DNA of 64,000 bases from Bacillus methanolicus (lineage in GTDB: Bacteria; Bacillota; Bacilli; Bacillales; Cytobacillaceae), in NCBI RefSeq assembly GCF_008764295.1, contig NZ_VTQX01000005.1, positions 62,001-126,000 of the forward strand, read 5' to 3'. Positions within the stretch are counted from its first letter, which is position 1. Each line of letters starts with the position of its first letter. Below, in pieces: positions 53,388-62,274 of the stretch. The position numbers and the translations under genes are program-made. Below the pieces are notes generated by a model that had not been told where the DNA came from, did not search any database, and saw nothing but the letters and a program-made list of their open reading frames with translations.

Positions 53388-56300
53388 CGATTTCCTCCTC
53401 CTGTCTCATCATCTGTAAAATTTCCTCTTTTGGATAGGACGATAGTTTGCGATAGTCATTCGCTTCTAACGATTCATCGAATTGACAAACCGATTTAAAG
53501 GAGCAAAACGTACAAGGCTTGCGATCCTTTAGTTTATAGGGAGCAATTTTTACATCCCCACCTGCGATTGCATTTCCTGTTTTCACGTAATACTTGCGAA
53601 CAAAGCGTCTGAGCTGATCAAACTCCTCATGGCTCGCCACCTTTGAACGCTTCGTAAGTGTTCCGTCTTTTTTTAACCCTGCTGTAACGATAGCAGAATC
53701 ACCTGTATCGACAGTTCTATCCATCAAACGAATAATCTTTTCTTCGCCTAGCAATAGACCATTCATTTTGAATTTTTTAAACAACTGGTTATCAAGCTCG
53801 TCCAAAGTGAGCATTTTGCTCGTGTTGACGATCGGGTTGTGGACGTGAAAATAAAGGACTCCAGCCGGAACAGCCTCTTTACCAATTAACGTTTTGGAAT
53901 TCGCTACAACAATATCGAGATAGGTTAACATTTGCAATGCTAATCCGTAGTATACTTCATTTAAATTGACATCTTTTGCACTTGATTTATAATCCATTAT
54001 TCTTAAGTATACTCCGTTTTCATCCTCAGCCTTATCAATACGATCAATTCGACCAATAAGCTCCATCTTTGTTCCATTTCTTAAGGAAAATTTCAACGGC
54101 GGCAATTTTTGCTTTGGTCCAAAACCAAGCTCGAGACCGACAGGTGCAAAACCGCTCGCTTTCGCATGCTCTTGCAAGACGAGCGAGGCTCTCTTTATTA
54201 TCTCTGCTAATTTTCTTTTTATATAATGATGGCGATTTGAGCTTAATAATATTTCATGCTGCAGTTTCGGGGCTAAAAGTTCAACAGCTTCCTTTGCAAG
54301 CTGTTCGATTTCCAACTGTGTCATCCGCTCCCATGATTTTTCACTTACCATTACTGTTTCGACAATATATTTTAGGGCGCCATGAAATAATTCCCCAATA
54401 TCTGGCGCCTCCAAACGAAAGACCTGTCTCTCTCTAAGCTTCAGGCCATGTTTGGCAAAATGGGAAAACGGACAGGCAGAAAACAGCTCCATCCGTGACA
54501 CACTGCCTTGAATCACTTCAGAATATAGCTCCTTACTCGTATCTTCAGAGAGTTGCGTCGATTCATTTTTGTAATTCAAGCTCTGCAGTACCTTTTTAGC
54601 TCGCTCCCTCCACTTTATATTCCCTATATAATAGTTATAGACATCCCACCAAATATCATAAATAGGATAGCCTCGCTTTTGCTGCTGAAGTTGTCCAGTC
54701 AACAAAGACAGGCCTGTCTCTTCATGGGAAATATAGTCTTTTTGTTCCAGCTCAGGAAGCTCGGAAATTTCTTGAATATAGTGTTGTGACTGAATGTTAG
54801 GGAATATTTCCAGCAATCTATTAATATATAAAGAAGGCATTAATGCCTTTCCATCATCATTGGCCAAAGGATAGCTCACAAATAGGCGTTCAGATGCTGT
54901 TGTCAGAGCATTATACGCAAGAAATTCTTCATCTAACAATCTTTTTCGACTACTCGGAGCAATCGCAATTCCCTTTACAGCTAACCGCTCTCTTTCCTCA
55001 TCTGCAATCAGCCCTTCCTCAGAAAATTTGGCCGGTAGAACTCCGTCATTCAATCCGATGACAAAAGCAGCCTTGATCTCGGTTAATCTCGATTTCTCAA
55101 GATCTGCTACTAACACTTGATCGATAGACGGCGGTACAAGAGAGAATCGAAGTGATTCCAGCCCCGCATCAAGAATCGTGGCAAACTTCTTCAAAGAAAC
55201 CTCTTCCTCCCCTAGCATTTCCACAAATTGATCGAGAAGATCAACTATTCCGTTCCACGCCTGGTCATGCTCCCGGGATCGGACTAAATTTCCAGCCTCT
55301 TCTTCTTGTAATTTCCAATTTTCCAACTTCGTCGGAATATGAAGCTCCTCTAAAAAGTAATATAGTGCTGCGCATAGTTCTCTTCCTGTTTCCGCTTTGG
55401 CGAATCTCTTTGCCAATCGTTGAATTGGTGTGGAGATCATCTTCCTTAACTCATTGAGTTCCTCTTCTTTTTCTTTTTCCGCATCAGTCTGAGCAAAGGT
55501 TTCCAGCTCTAATCCTTTAAATCGACGGTATGTCCAACGTTCCTTTTGCGTCCAACTCTTACCTTGAATCCCATGTTCCAACACATAATTTTCCAGTTGA
55601 TCCATTTGTGCTCGCAGATTAGACACATCGCTTTTTTCTGGGAAAAGAAGCTCCGTTTTAACTGCTCGAAAGACAGGCTCATATCTCCAAAAACCGTTAA
55701 TCACTTCAAGAGTTGAGCGGATAAGCTCGATTAGCGGATGATTTAACATTGTTCTTTTTTGGTCAATAAAGACAGGAATATCATAGTCTGTAAATATATT
55801 TTCAATTAGATCATAATATTCTTGCCCATTTCTTAGCAAAATGGCAATATCACGGTAACGATAATTTTCTTCTCTCGCAAGTTTACGAATGGCTCGTGCT
55901 ATGCCCTCTACTTCCGCTCTTCGATTAACAGCCTGTGCCAAATGTACCAGCGGCGTCCCCTCAAACGAAACAGTCGGCCTCTGCTCAAAAAAAGATTCTA
56001 AGTGTTTTAAAGAATCATGTGTCAATCTAAACTGCTCTTGGAATAGAATTTCCTCTACATGCACCCCTTCCACTTTTGCCATTTCGTAGAGAGTCTGACA
56101 CGTCTCCCCTGCCATACGAAAAAGATGAAGCTCATCAGGAGCTTCATGATGATATGGCCGATCTAATGTTAAAGCAATGGTCATATCCTTACTATGCTTC
56201 ATTAACTGTTCTATGATCATGTATTCTTGCGGCGTAAAGCTATAGAAGCCATCGATATAAATCGTTGCATTTTGTAAATATGCGGAGGAAGCAATCTGCT

Positions 56301-56865
56301 CTCCTAATAAGCGTAAATAGTCCTCTGAATCTATATATTTATTTAACAATGCATCTTCAAATGCTTCGTAAATAATTTCTAAATCATGAAGTTTATCCTT
56401 AAGAACTTTTTCACTTGCATCATTTGCTGATAAGTGCTGTTCTGCTATATCTTCTGGTTTAATCAAATAGCGTTTAAATTCGGTTAACAGTTTTTCCAGT
56501 TGCTCAATAAATCCTGTTTTATCAGCCGCTTTTTCAAATAATGTTAACTGCTCTTTTTTATCCTCGATTATTTTTCGAATCAACATACTGACACCGACGC
56601 TATTAATATGATAACGGCTTATCCCACCAGTCTCTTGAAGAATTCGCCAAGCTAATCGCGAAAAGCTATAAACTTGCGTTCGGATCATTCCACCTAAATG
56701 AGATGTCGATATTAATTTATATTCTGATAGAAATGTCATTTGTTCAGGTACTAAATAAATGATCGGGTCTCCATTTGGCTCATACTTCATTTTTTCCTGC
56801 ATCTCGTTTATACAGAAAGTTGTTTTCCCTGTTCCAGCTCTACCTATTAACATTCTGATAGACAT
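53371..56865 (-). CDS. addB: ATP-dependent helicase/nuclease subunit B (AddB)
   Basis: A 1164-residue partner of AddA: N-terminal helicase-like domain with Walker A GRAGTGKTTF (about 8-17) and a C-terminal nuclease domain (GRIDRID, IMDYKSS). The four cluster cysteines are visible: one in FSACPFSHF and three in CTFCSFKSVC near residue 1120, as required for the AddB [4Fe-4S] cluster. GGGAGG lies 6 bases before the ATG. First gene of addBA. Confidence 0.97.
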   Translation of the reverse strand: MSIRMLIGRAGTGKTTFCINEMQEKMKYEPNGDPIIYLVPEQMTFLSEYKLISTSHLGGMIRTQVYSFSRLAWRILQETGGISRYHINSVGVSMLIRKIIEDKKEQLTLFEKAADKTGFIEQLEKLLTEFKRYLIKPEDIAEQHLSANDASEKVLKDKLHDLEIIYEAFEDALLNKYIDSEDYLRLLGEQIASSAYLQNATIYIDGFYSFTPQEYMIIEQLMKHSKDMTIALTLDRPYHHEAPDELHLFRMAGETCQTLYEMAKVEGVHVEEILFQEQFRLTHDSLKHLESFFEQRPTVSFEGTPLVHLAQAVNRRAEVEGIARAIRKLAREENYRYRDIAILLRNGQEYYDLIENIFTDYDIPVFIDQKRTMLNHPLIELIRSTLEVINGFWRYEPVFRAVKTELLFPEKSDVSNLRAQMDQLENYVLEHGIQGKSWTQKERWTYRRFKGLELETFAQTDAEKEKEEELNELRKMISTPIQRLAKRFAKAETGRELCAALYYFLEELHIPTKLENWKLQEEEAGNLVRSREHDQAWNGIVDLLDQFVEMLGEEEVSLKKFATILDAGLESLRFSLVPPSIDQVLVADLEKSRLTEIKAAFVIGLNDGVLPAKFSEEGLIADEERERLAVKGIAIAPSSRKRLLDEEFLAYNALTTASERLFVSYPLANDDGKALMPSLYINRLLEIFPNIQSQHYIQEISELPELEQKDYISHEETGLSLLTGQLQQQKRGYPIYDIWWDVYNYYIGNIKWRERAKKVLQSLNYKNESTQLSEDTSKELYSEVIQGSVSRMELFSACPFSHFAKHGLKLRERQVFRLEAPDIGELFHGALKYIVETVMVSEKSWERMTQLEIEQLAKEAVELLAPKLQHEILLSSNRHHYIKRKLAEIIKRASLVLQEHAKASGFAPVGLELGFGPKQKLPPLKFSLRNGTKMELIGRIDRIDKAEDENGVYLRIMDYKSSAKDVNLNEVYYGLALQMLTYLDIVVANSKTLIGKEAVPAGVLYFHVHNPIVNTSKMLTLDELDNQLFKKFKMNGLLLGEEKIIRLMDRTVDTGDSAIVTAGLKKDGTLTKRSKVASHEEFDQLRRFVRKYYVKTGNAIAGGDVKIAPYKLKDRKPCTFCSFKSVCQFDESLEANDYRKLSSYPKEEILQMMRQEEEIDEDTN

Positions 56866-57196
56866 TTCTTAACCTCCCAAAAAAAGCCTTACTCTACCAT
56901 TTCACTACTGAAGACTACTCACATCTTACCATAAAACAAAGGATTATTTCGGCTTGAAACCCTGACATTTTTTTCATAAATTCAGAGAGCCTATTCCGTA
57001 TTTTTGCAGGGAGAAACAGATTGTGCACACGATTCGCTTTTTCCACTTCTTTACCTTCCTTATTGGAGCTCTAGTACCTTGCAATAACAAAAAAAAACTC
57101 CATTTTTTAGTCAACGTAACAAAACTTAAAAAGAGAGATTTTTTTATTTACATGCGCGATAACTACTATAAGTATTTGAATTCTAGCGATGTTTAT
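56866..57196. other. Intergenic region addB-ywbE
   Basis: About 330 AT-rich bases. A short plus-strand reading frame around 57023 has no ribosome binding site and is not called. No RNA motif was recognised. Confidence 0.5.
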
Positions 57197-57400
57197 TTAG
57201 TCGCTTAGCTTCACTTTCTTTACCCTTCCTACCTGTCCATCCACTAATCGAACTTTAATCCCGTGTGGATGATAGGAGGAATTAGTCAGAATATCCTTTA
57301 CCGTTCCTTTTGTTAATATTCCTGTCCGTTGATCTTTCTTTAGAACGATTTCAACTTCCAGTCCTGCACTAATTTCTTTGCGATAACAGCCCTCTGTCAT
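57197..57400 (-). CDS. ywbE: YwbE-family protein (DUF2196)
   Basis: A 67-residue protein matching the YwbE family: EISAGLEVEIVLKKDQRTG, TKGTVKDILTNSSYHPHGIK (partial) and VRLVDGQVGRVKK. It resembles a small SH3-like barrel; function unknown. GAGGTG lies 9 bases before the chosen ATG; an upstream in-frame ATG would add four residues and lacks a ribosome binding site. Confidence 0.9.
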   Translation of the reverse strand: MTEGCYRKEISAGLEVEIVLKKDQRTGILTKGTVKDILTNSSYHPHGIKVRLVDGQVGRVKKVKLSD

Positions 57401-57596
57401 TGTACTAAGCACCTCGTTTGTCCTCTTTCATTGTTAAGCATACTACTAATCATATTATGAAAGGAATTTAAAATCCAATTTAAACAGAGCTAATCTGCTA
57501 CCATTCGAAATAGAACTATAAATTTGCAAATCATTTCTTCCATTAACGCGTCACAACATAATACTAGGTAAATTACTTTCCATTATTATAAAAAAA

Positions 57597-57895
57597 GTGC
57601 ATTCGAACAAAGAATATTTATCATTTTCACAAAAGTTAGCCATTTACATTGAGGAATATCCTCCAGATTATAAAAGAAAAGCCAAAATTCATGATCCCTC
57701 TGTCGAGAAGCGCCGGAAGATCATCGACCAATATTCAATCCCTGGCTCCGAATTCCGGCCTCGAATCAGAATTTGGAGATTTTAAAAGAGGCAGAATACT
57801 GGGTTAATAATGAAACCCTAATACATGAGGACAATTTGTGGAAAATCAATGCTGGCTTGTTTTCCTTACTTATAACGAAACCGCACAGTCTTTAA
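57597..57895 (+). pseudogene. Small hypothetical gene broken by a frameshift
   Basis: From a GTG the frame gives HSNKEYLSFSQKLAIYIEEY and RRKIIDQYSIPGS, then runs into TAA after 62 codons. Shifting at about 57744 opens a second 49-codon frame (PASNQNLEILKEAEYWVNNE, INAGLFSLLITKPHSL) that ends at 57895. The two halves look like one protein of about 100 residues interrupted by a one- or two-base indel near CCTGGCTCC. There is no clear ribosome binding site. I recognise no family. Confidence 0.4.
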
Positions 57896-57972
57896 TTTAA
57901 TAAAACGTCCTTTCCTCATACAACTTACCGAAACGTCCACTGTAGCATATGGTGGAATAGGTGGTGATTATT

Positions 57973-59130
57973 GTGAAAATTCGATTGAAATTAACAGCAA
58001 TATTGCTAACCATTACCGGAATCTTTGTGGCCAGCAATATTTATACATTAATCCCGATTTACGAAAATGTTTCGCAAACTTTGCAAATTAATGAAAATCA
58101 CGCTGTTCTTGCCGGGAGCCTATTTTCCCTCTTTTATGCGATTGGACTCCTTTATTTCGGTCCTGCTTCTGACCAATTTGGGCGACGAAATATCATCATT
58201 ACCGGGATGTTTGCTTCCGTTTTCTCAACTCTCATGGTCGGGATGGCAGAAGGAGCAATCGATCTATATGTTGCCCGTTCTCTTCAAGGTTTAACACTTG
58301 GAAGTTTTGCTCCAGCAGCTTTTGCCTTAGCATTTGACCTCTACTCAGAAAGAAAAAGAACTCTGCTCCTCGTCTTTATTAATACCGGCTTTCTGCTCGC
58401 TGGGATCATCGGCCAATTGCTCAGTTCAACCATTGCTACTTTTTCAGTTTGGAACGCTGTCTATTATTTTTATGCGATTTGCTATTTTATTCTCTTTTTA
58501 TGCTGTGTACTGATTCTCCCAGCATCTAAACTACCATTACGTGAAAAACGTTCCACCCTATCCATCATGGCTTCACTTCTTAAAGATACAACCATTCTTA
58601 AATGCTATGGGATCACCTTCACCATATTGTTTTCTTTCGTTTCACTTTATGATGCAATCGGTCGTTTTCTCAGCGGGTCACCTGAGCAGCTTTTTCATCT
58701 TCGAGCAGTGGGACTAACAGGAGCGATTTTATCCTTGTTTACAGGAAGAATGATTGAGAAATTTAGTGTGGAAAGGACACTATTTACAGGGGTTTCCATC
58801 GGTATATGCAGCTTGATTGCAATGAGCATTTTTCACAACCTCATTGCTCTCATGCTTTTATCGATACTATTTGTTGCCTCGATTTCTCTTCTCATTCCCA
58901 CGATCATTACATTGATTGGCAATTTAGGAGGCAGCCATCGAGCAAAAGCACTCACTCTTTATTCCTTTATTCTTTTAACAGGAGCTAGTATTGCTTCACC
59001 AGTTGTTTTGCTGCTAAATTTCCAGCATATCCTTCTCTTACTTATTGGACTATTCTTAATGAATCTTATGCTTGGAATCCTTCTAACACAAGAATTAGGG
59101 CAAAGGCAAAGTGCAAAATTGAATGGGTGA
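57973..59130 (+). CDS. MFS transporter
   Basis: A 385-residue major-facilitator protein with 12 predicted membrane helices. Signature loop 2-3 reads FGPASDQFGRRN, and the loop between helices 8 and 9 is GRMIEKFSVERT. The substrate cannot be inferred; the size and motif fit sugar-efflux or drug-type MFS members. The start is GTG with AGGTGG 8 bases upstream. Confidence 0.85.
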   Translation: MKIRLKLTAILLTITGIFVASNIYTLIPIYENVSQTLQINENHAVLAGSLFSLFYAIGLLYFGPASDQFGRRNIIITGMFASVFSTLMVGMAEGAIDLYVARSLQGLTLGSFAPAAFALAFDLYSERKRTLLLVFINTGFLLAGIIGQLLSSTIATFSVWNAVYYFYAICYFILFLCCVLILPASKLPLREKRSTLSIMASLLKDTTILKCYGITFTILFSFVSLYDAIGRFLSGSPEQLFHLRAVGLTGAILSLFTGRMIEKFSVERTLFTGVSIGICSLIAMSIFHNLIALMLLSILFVASISLLIPTIITLIGNLGGSHRAKALTLYSFILLTGASIASPVVLLLNFQHILLLLIGLFLMNLMLGILLTQELGQRQSAKLNG

Positions 59131-59226
59131 AAAGAAAAGGAATTGAGCATTCTTATCGATAAAATAAACCCAAACGAACTGAGCCAAAAAACATTTTATC
59201 ATTGTTTAGTAAAACAAAACGATAAG

Positions 59227-59256
59227 AAAGACGATGCCTCAAAAGCATCGCTTTTA
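59227..59256 (+). terminator. Terminator after the MFS gene
   Basis: AAAG-A-CGATGC and GCATCG-CTTT form a 10-bp stem with one bulge and end in CTTTTA, about 97 bases after the MFS stop. Confidence 0.65.
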
Positions 59257-59276
59257 GGGGTATCTCTATTTTAATT

Positions 59277-59770
59277 CCCTCTATGATTGGAGCGGAGGGC
59301 GGCGCTTTTCGCGGATAGGGTCGAGCCGCTTCCCTCGCTCGCTTAGTCCAGGCTCTCGACTTTCCCTCCTTTTTTGAGGAGATTGAAAAGGTTTTCAGCG
59401 GTTTTTTTGCAGAATTTCTAGAGTTGCTGTCCTCCGTTCTGTTGAGGTGGAAAGCAAATGGCGTTGGTTCGGACAATTTGTTTCATATTGGCGATATTGA
59501 TCGAATTGAACTTTTACCGCTCTCATTTGTTCCCGTCAGTTGAATTGGGTGCTTATTCGAACTGGAGCCCTTCACACTTCCCCAGTTCTATCCGTTTATC
59601 CCTCTTATTCGGACAAGAACCGTTCTCATTTCACTCTTTCTGTCCGAATACTAAATCTACTAGTCAGAGAATGGATAACTCTCTGCCATTTCTACTGACT
59701 TTTTCAGTGTCCTCCCGCTTTTCCTGCAGAAGTCACTACCTTCCGTTTCCCTTTTTATCCACTATTAAAT
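59277..59770. repeat. Noncoding repeat-like segment
   Basis: About 490 bases with a GC-richer start (59290-59350) than the surrounding DNA and several short inverted repeats, including TATTCGGACA/TGTCCGAATA (59607-59651). Open frames on both strands are rich in Ser, Arg, Pro and Phe without ribosome binding sites and look spurious. It may be a copy of a dispersed intergenic element. Confidence 0.35.
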
Positions 59771-59854
59771 AACCAAAAACTTCACAAAAGAAAAAGCTGT
59801 TATCAAAAAATCGTTTCAAACGACCTTTTGACACAGCTTCATTTGTCGCATATT

Positions 59855-60406
59855 TTAAAAAGATATTTCCATATGATCAAGCGGCCAATAGCGTAAATTC
59901 ACTTTTCCAACTACTTGATCAACTGAAATAAACCCCATTTGGCGGCTGTCCCAGCTCTCTAAACGATTATCTCCAAGAACAAACAGCTTTCCCTCTGGTA
60001 CAACCTTAACCCCTGTTCTTTCCTGTAAGGTAAAATCCTCAGTCAATCGTTTGGTGAGGATTTCATTTCGATGTTTATCTAAATAAGGCTCATCCATCTT
60101 TTTTCCATTTATGAAGAGTTGATCATTTTTATATTCAATTGTGTCTCCAGGCAATCCAATCACTCTCTTCACATAATCTTCCTTTTCATTAGCGTGAAAA
60201 ACAATAACATCAAATCGCTTCAAATCTCCGATTTGGAAGCCGATTTTATTTACAATCAGCTTGTTACCGTCCTCAAGAGTCGGCATCATTGAGCGCCCTT
60301 CTACAACATAATTTGAAAAGAAAAAAGCGCGAATGAAAACAAAGATGATTAAACCAATCCCAATTGCTTTCACCCATTCCAATCCCTCTTTTTTGACATC
60401 ATCCAT
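59855..60406 (-). CDS. lepB: Type I signal peptidase (SipV-like by position)
   Basis: Membrane-bound serine/lysine protease that removes signal peptides. The 183-residue protein has one N-terminal anchor (about 15-35), the nucleophile Ser in VEGRSMMPTL, the general-base Lys in DYVKRVIGLPGD, and the box E segment LGDNRLESWDSR. ATG at 60406 gives the typical length; GGGAGG lies 10 bases upstream, and a TTG immediately before it is an alternative. In B. subtilis sipV follows yhjE, the same order as here. Confidence 0.94.
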   Translation of the reverse strand: MDDVKKEGLEWVKAIGIGLIIFVFIRAFFFSNYVVEGRSMMPTLEDGNKLIVNKIGFQIGDLKRFDVIVFHANEKEDYVKRVIGLPGDTIEYKNDQLFINGKKMDEPYLDKHRNEILTKRLTEDFTLQERTGVKVVPEGKLFVLGDNRLESWDSRQMGFISVDQVVGKVNLRYWPLDHMEISF

Positions 60407-60441
60407 CAAAGCAATTCCTCCCTCCAATACTTGCGAAAACA

Positions 60442-61062
60442 TTATGAATGCTGTTTTTCTTTTTCAACGCTCTTGTTTAAACGAAGTTCTATCTGTTTTC
60501 CAACCAACCAGAGAATAAAAATGACTATACCGACTATCGCCGTTCTAATCGGCTGGGTAATAAGAGAGTGAAGATCATGACCAACAAAACTAATCATAAA
60601 AATCATCACCATTTTACCTGTAAGCACAGCAAGCATATATTGATAAACACTTATTTTCGAAAGACCAGCAACGATATTCACAACTGCAGATGGTGTAAAA
60701 GGGAAACAGAGCAGGAGGAACAGCGGTCCGAAGCCATGCCTTTCAACCCAAGCCATCAGCTTTTGAACTTTTAAATTTTTCTTTAAAAAGGTGAGAAAAC
60801 GTTTCTGTCCGAAACGACGTATCAATAGAAAAACTAAGAATGCGCCTACTGATGCTCCAATCCATGAATATAAAAAACCGAACCAGAGACCAAAGGCATT
60901 GGCATTTGCCATTACAAAGACCACTAATGGCAAAAATGGTAAAAAGGCTTCAAGCATCGGTAATAATATTCCGGGCAACGGTCCAAAAGAGCGATATTTA
61001 TCTATGACCTCCATGATATTATTTTCTAATGTTATCCATTCTTTTAGTGCATCGACGTCCAT
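60442..61062 (-). CDS. yhjE: TVP38/TMEM64 (DedA-like) membrane protein (YhjE-like)
   Basis: A 206-residue protein with about five to six membrane segments and the SNARE-associated/DedA signature region (MLEAFLPFLPLVVFVMANAN, GASVGAFLVFLLIRRFG, FPFTPSAVVNIVAGLS). Related proteins are implicated in lipid carrier flipping. AAAAGGAG precedes the ATG. It ends 35 bases before the signal peptidase start, suggesting cotranscription as in B. subtilis. Confidence 0.85.
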   Translation of the reverse strand: MDVDALKEWITLENNIMEVIDKYRSFGPLPGILLPMLEAFLPFLPLVVFVMANANAFGLWFGFLYSWIGASVGAFLVFLLIRRFGQKRFLTFLKKNLKVQKLMAWVERHGFGPLFLLLCFPFTPSAVVNIVAGLSKISVYQYMLAVLTGKMVMIFMISFVGHDLHSLITQPIRTAIVGIVIFILWLVGKQIELRLNKSVEKEKQHS

Positions 61063-61076
61063 TAAATATCTCCTTT

Positions 61077-62012
61077 TTAATTTGCAAGGAATTCATGAAT
61101 CGCTTCCCGGTTTTTTTCTATATCAAGTTCTAAAACTTCCGCTCCATTGATCCTTGCATCCGACCATGCCCCATCAACCGGAACACGCAAGGAAGCAATA
61201 TTGCGATTCTCCTTGGCTAAGAAATCTTTTCCAATATATAACATATCACCTGTATCCATATTTGTATTAATAAACGGAGTCACAACGCCAATTAATTTAG
61301 GGAGCTTGGCAATCGTTTGGATATTCGTCAATTGGGAGCCAATTTCTTTCACGACTTTTTGCTGACGTTCAACCCTACCAAAATCTCCTACAGCATCATG
61401 ACGAAAGCGAACATAGCCAAGTAAATGCTCCCCGTCTAAACGTTGGAGACCCGGCTCAAGTGTTACCCCAATTCTATATGACATTTTCTTTTCAACATCG
61501 ACTTCAACGCCGTTTGGAAAAGCTTCATCTATCAGTTGAACAAAACCTTCAAAATCAATAATAGCGTAATACTGGATATCAATATCAAAGTTCTCCTTGA
61601 GTGTTTCTCGAAGCAATTCTGGACCGCCGCGAGCGAAGGCAGTATTAATTCTACTTTTTTGATAGCCTGGAATATCGACATATGAGTCTCTCATAACAGA
61701 GATCAGCTTGTATGTTCCTTCCTCCGGATGATATCTTGCTATCATGATCGTATCCGTTCGAGCCTTTTCTTCTCCTCGGGAATCACTACCTAATAACAAA
61801 ATATTTATTCCTCCATAGCGATCCTTTTTGCCATTAAACTCATAGTCCTTTTGTAAAATCGAATTGCCCTCAGCTTTTTCCAATGATTTAGATAATCCTT
61901 GCTGGTATTGAAAATAGCTGTATCCTAGTAGAGCGGCAATACTTAGAAAAAGAAGTAGCAGAACCACTTTCCACTTTCTTTTTTTCTTTCGCCTTTGTTT
62001 TTCGTATCTCAT
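61077..62012 (-). CDS. LytR-CpsA-Psr (LCP) family cell-wall polymer ligase
   Basis: A 311-residue membrane protein that attaches teichoic acid or similar polymers to peptidoglycan from the lipid carrier. Basic N-terminus and one membrane helix (about 14-34) are followed by the LCP catalytic domain: NILLLGSDSR, ARTDTIMIARY, SVMRDSYVDIP, and the YVRFRHDAVGDFGRVERQQ motif with the Arg pair that binds the pyrophosphate. GGAAGG precedes the ATG. It is 14 bases upstream of yhjE. Which polymer it uses cannot be determined. Confidence 0.93.
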   Translation of the reverse strand: MRYEKQRRKKKRKWKVVLLLLFLSIAALLGYSYFQYQQGLSKSLEKAEGNSILQKDYEFNGKKDRYGGINILLLGSDSRGEEKARTDTIMIARYHPEEGTYKLISVMRDSYVDIPGYQKSRINTAFARGGPELLRETLKENFDIDIQYYAIIDFEGFVQLIDEAFPNGVEVDVEKKMSYRIGVTLEPGLQRLDGEHLLGYVRFRHDAVGDFGRVERQQKVVKEIGSQLTNIQTIAKLPKLIGVVTPFINTNMDTGDMLYIGKDFLAKENRNIASLRVPVDGAWSDARINGAEVLELDIEKNREAIHEFLAN

Positions 62013-62236
62013 TTAAATACCTTCCATTCAACAGATTTAAATCGTATGCTTCATCAATCCACAAATTTCTACTATATTAGACACTTTTTGCACTAAAGAA
62101 GTTTCATTTTAAATGATTATACCTATTTTTGCTCACAATACCCCGGCTTTCTTCCATAATATTAGAGTATCAAAAATGGGCATTTTTTTCTATTTTAAGC
62201 GGATTAGATGTGCAAAAATCTTATTGAGAATGAAAG

Positions 62237-62263
62237 AACCGCAAAACAAGAAGCTTTGCGGTT
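62237..62263 (-). terminator. Terminator of the S9 peptidase gene
   Basis: AACCGCAAA and TTTGCGGTT form a perfect 9-bp stem with a 9-base loop, 12 bases beyond the S9 peptidase stop codon on the minus strand. The T-rich tract is short (TTCTTTC). Confidence 0.75.
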
Positions 62264-62274
62264 AAATGTTCTCT

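Noticed and set aside
57023-57208. 61-codon plus-strand ORF after addB promoter region
   Set aside because: No ribosome binding site, Phe/Lys/Asn composition of random AT-rich DNA, overlaps ywbE end.
57740-57750. Programmed ribosomal frameshift in the small broken gene
   Set aside because: No slippery heptamer or downstream pseudoknot; a simple indel is more likely.
59153-59476. Minus-strand ORF of 107 codons
   Set aside because: Arg/Pro-rich translation, no ribosome binding site, overlaps a terminator and repeat-like DNA.
59458-59772. Plus-strand ORF of 104 codons
   Set aside because: Ser/Phe-rich, no ribosome binding site, covers several inverted repeats.
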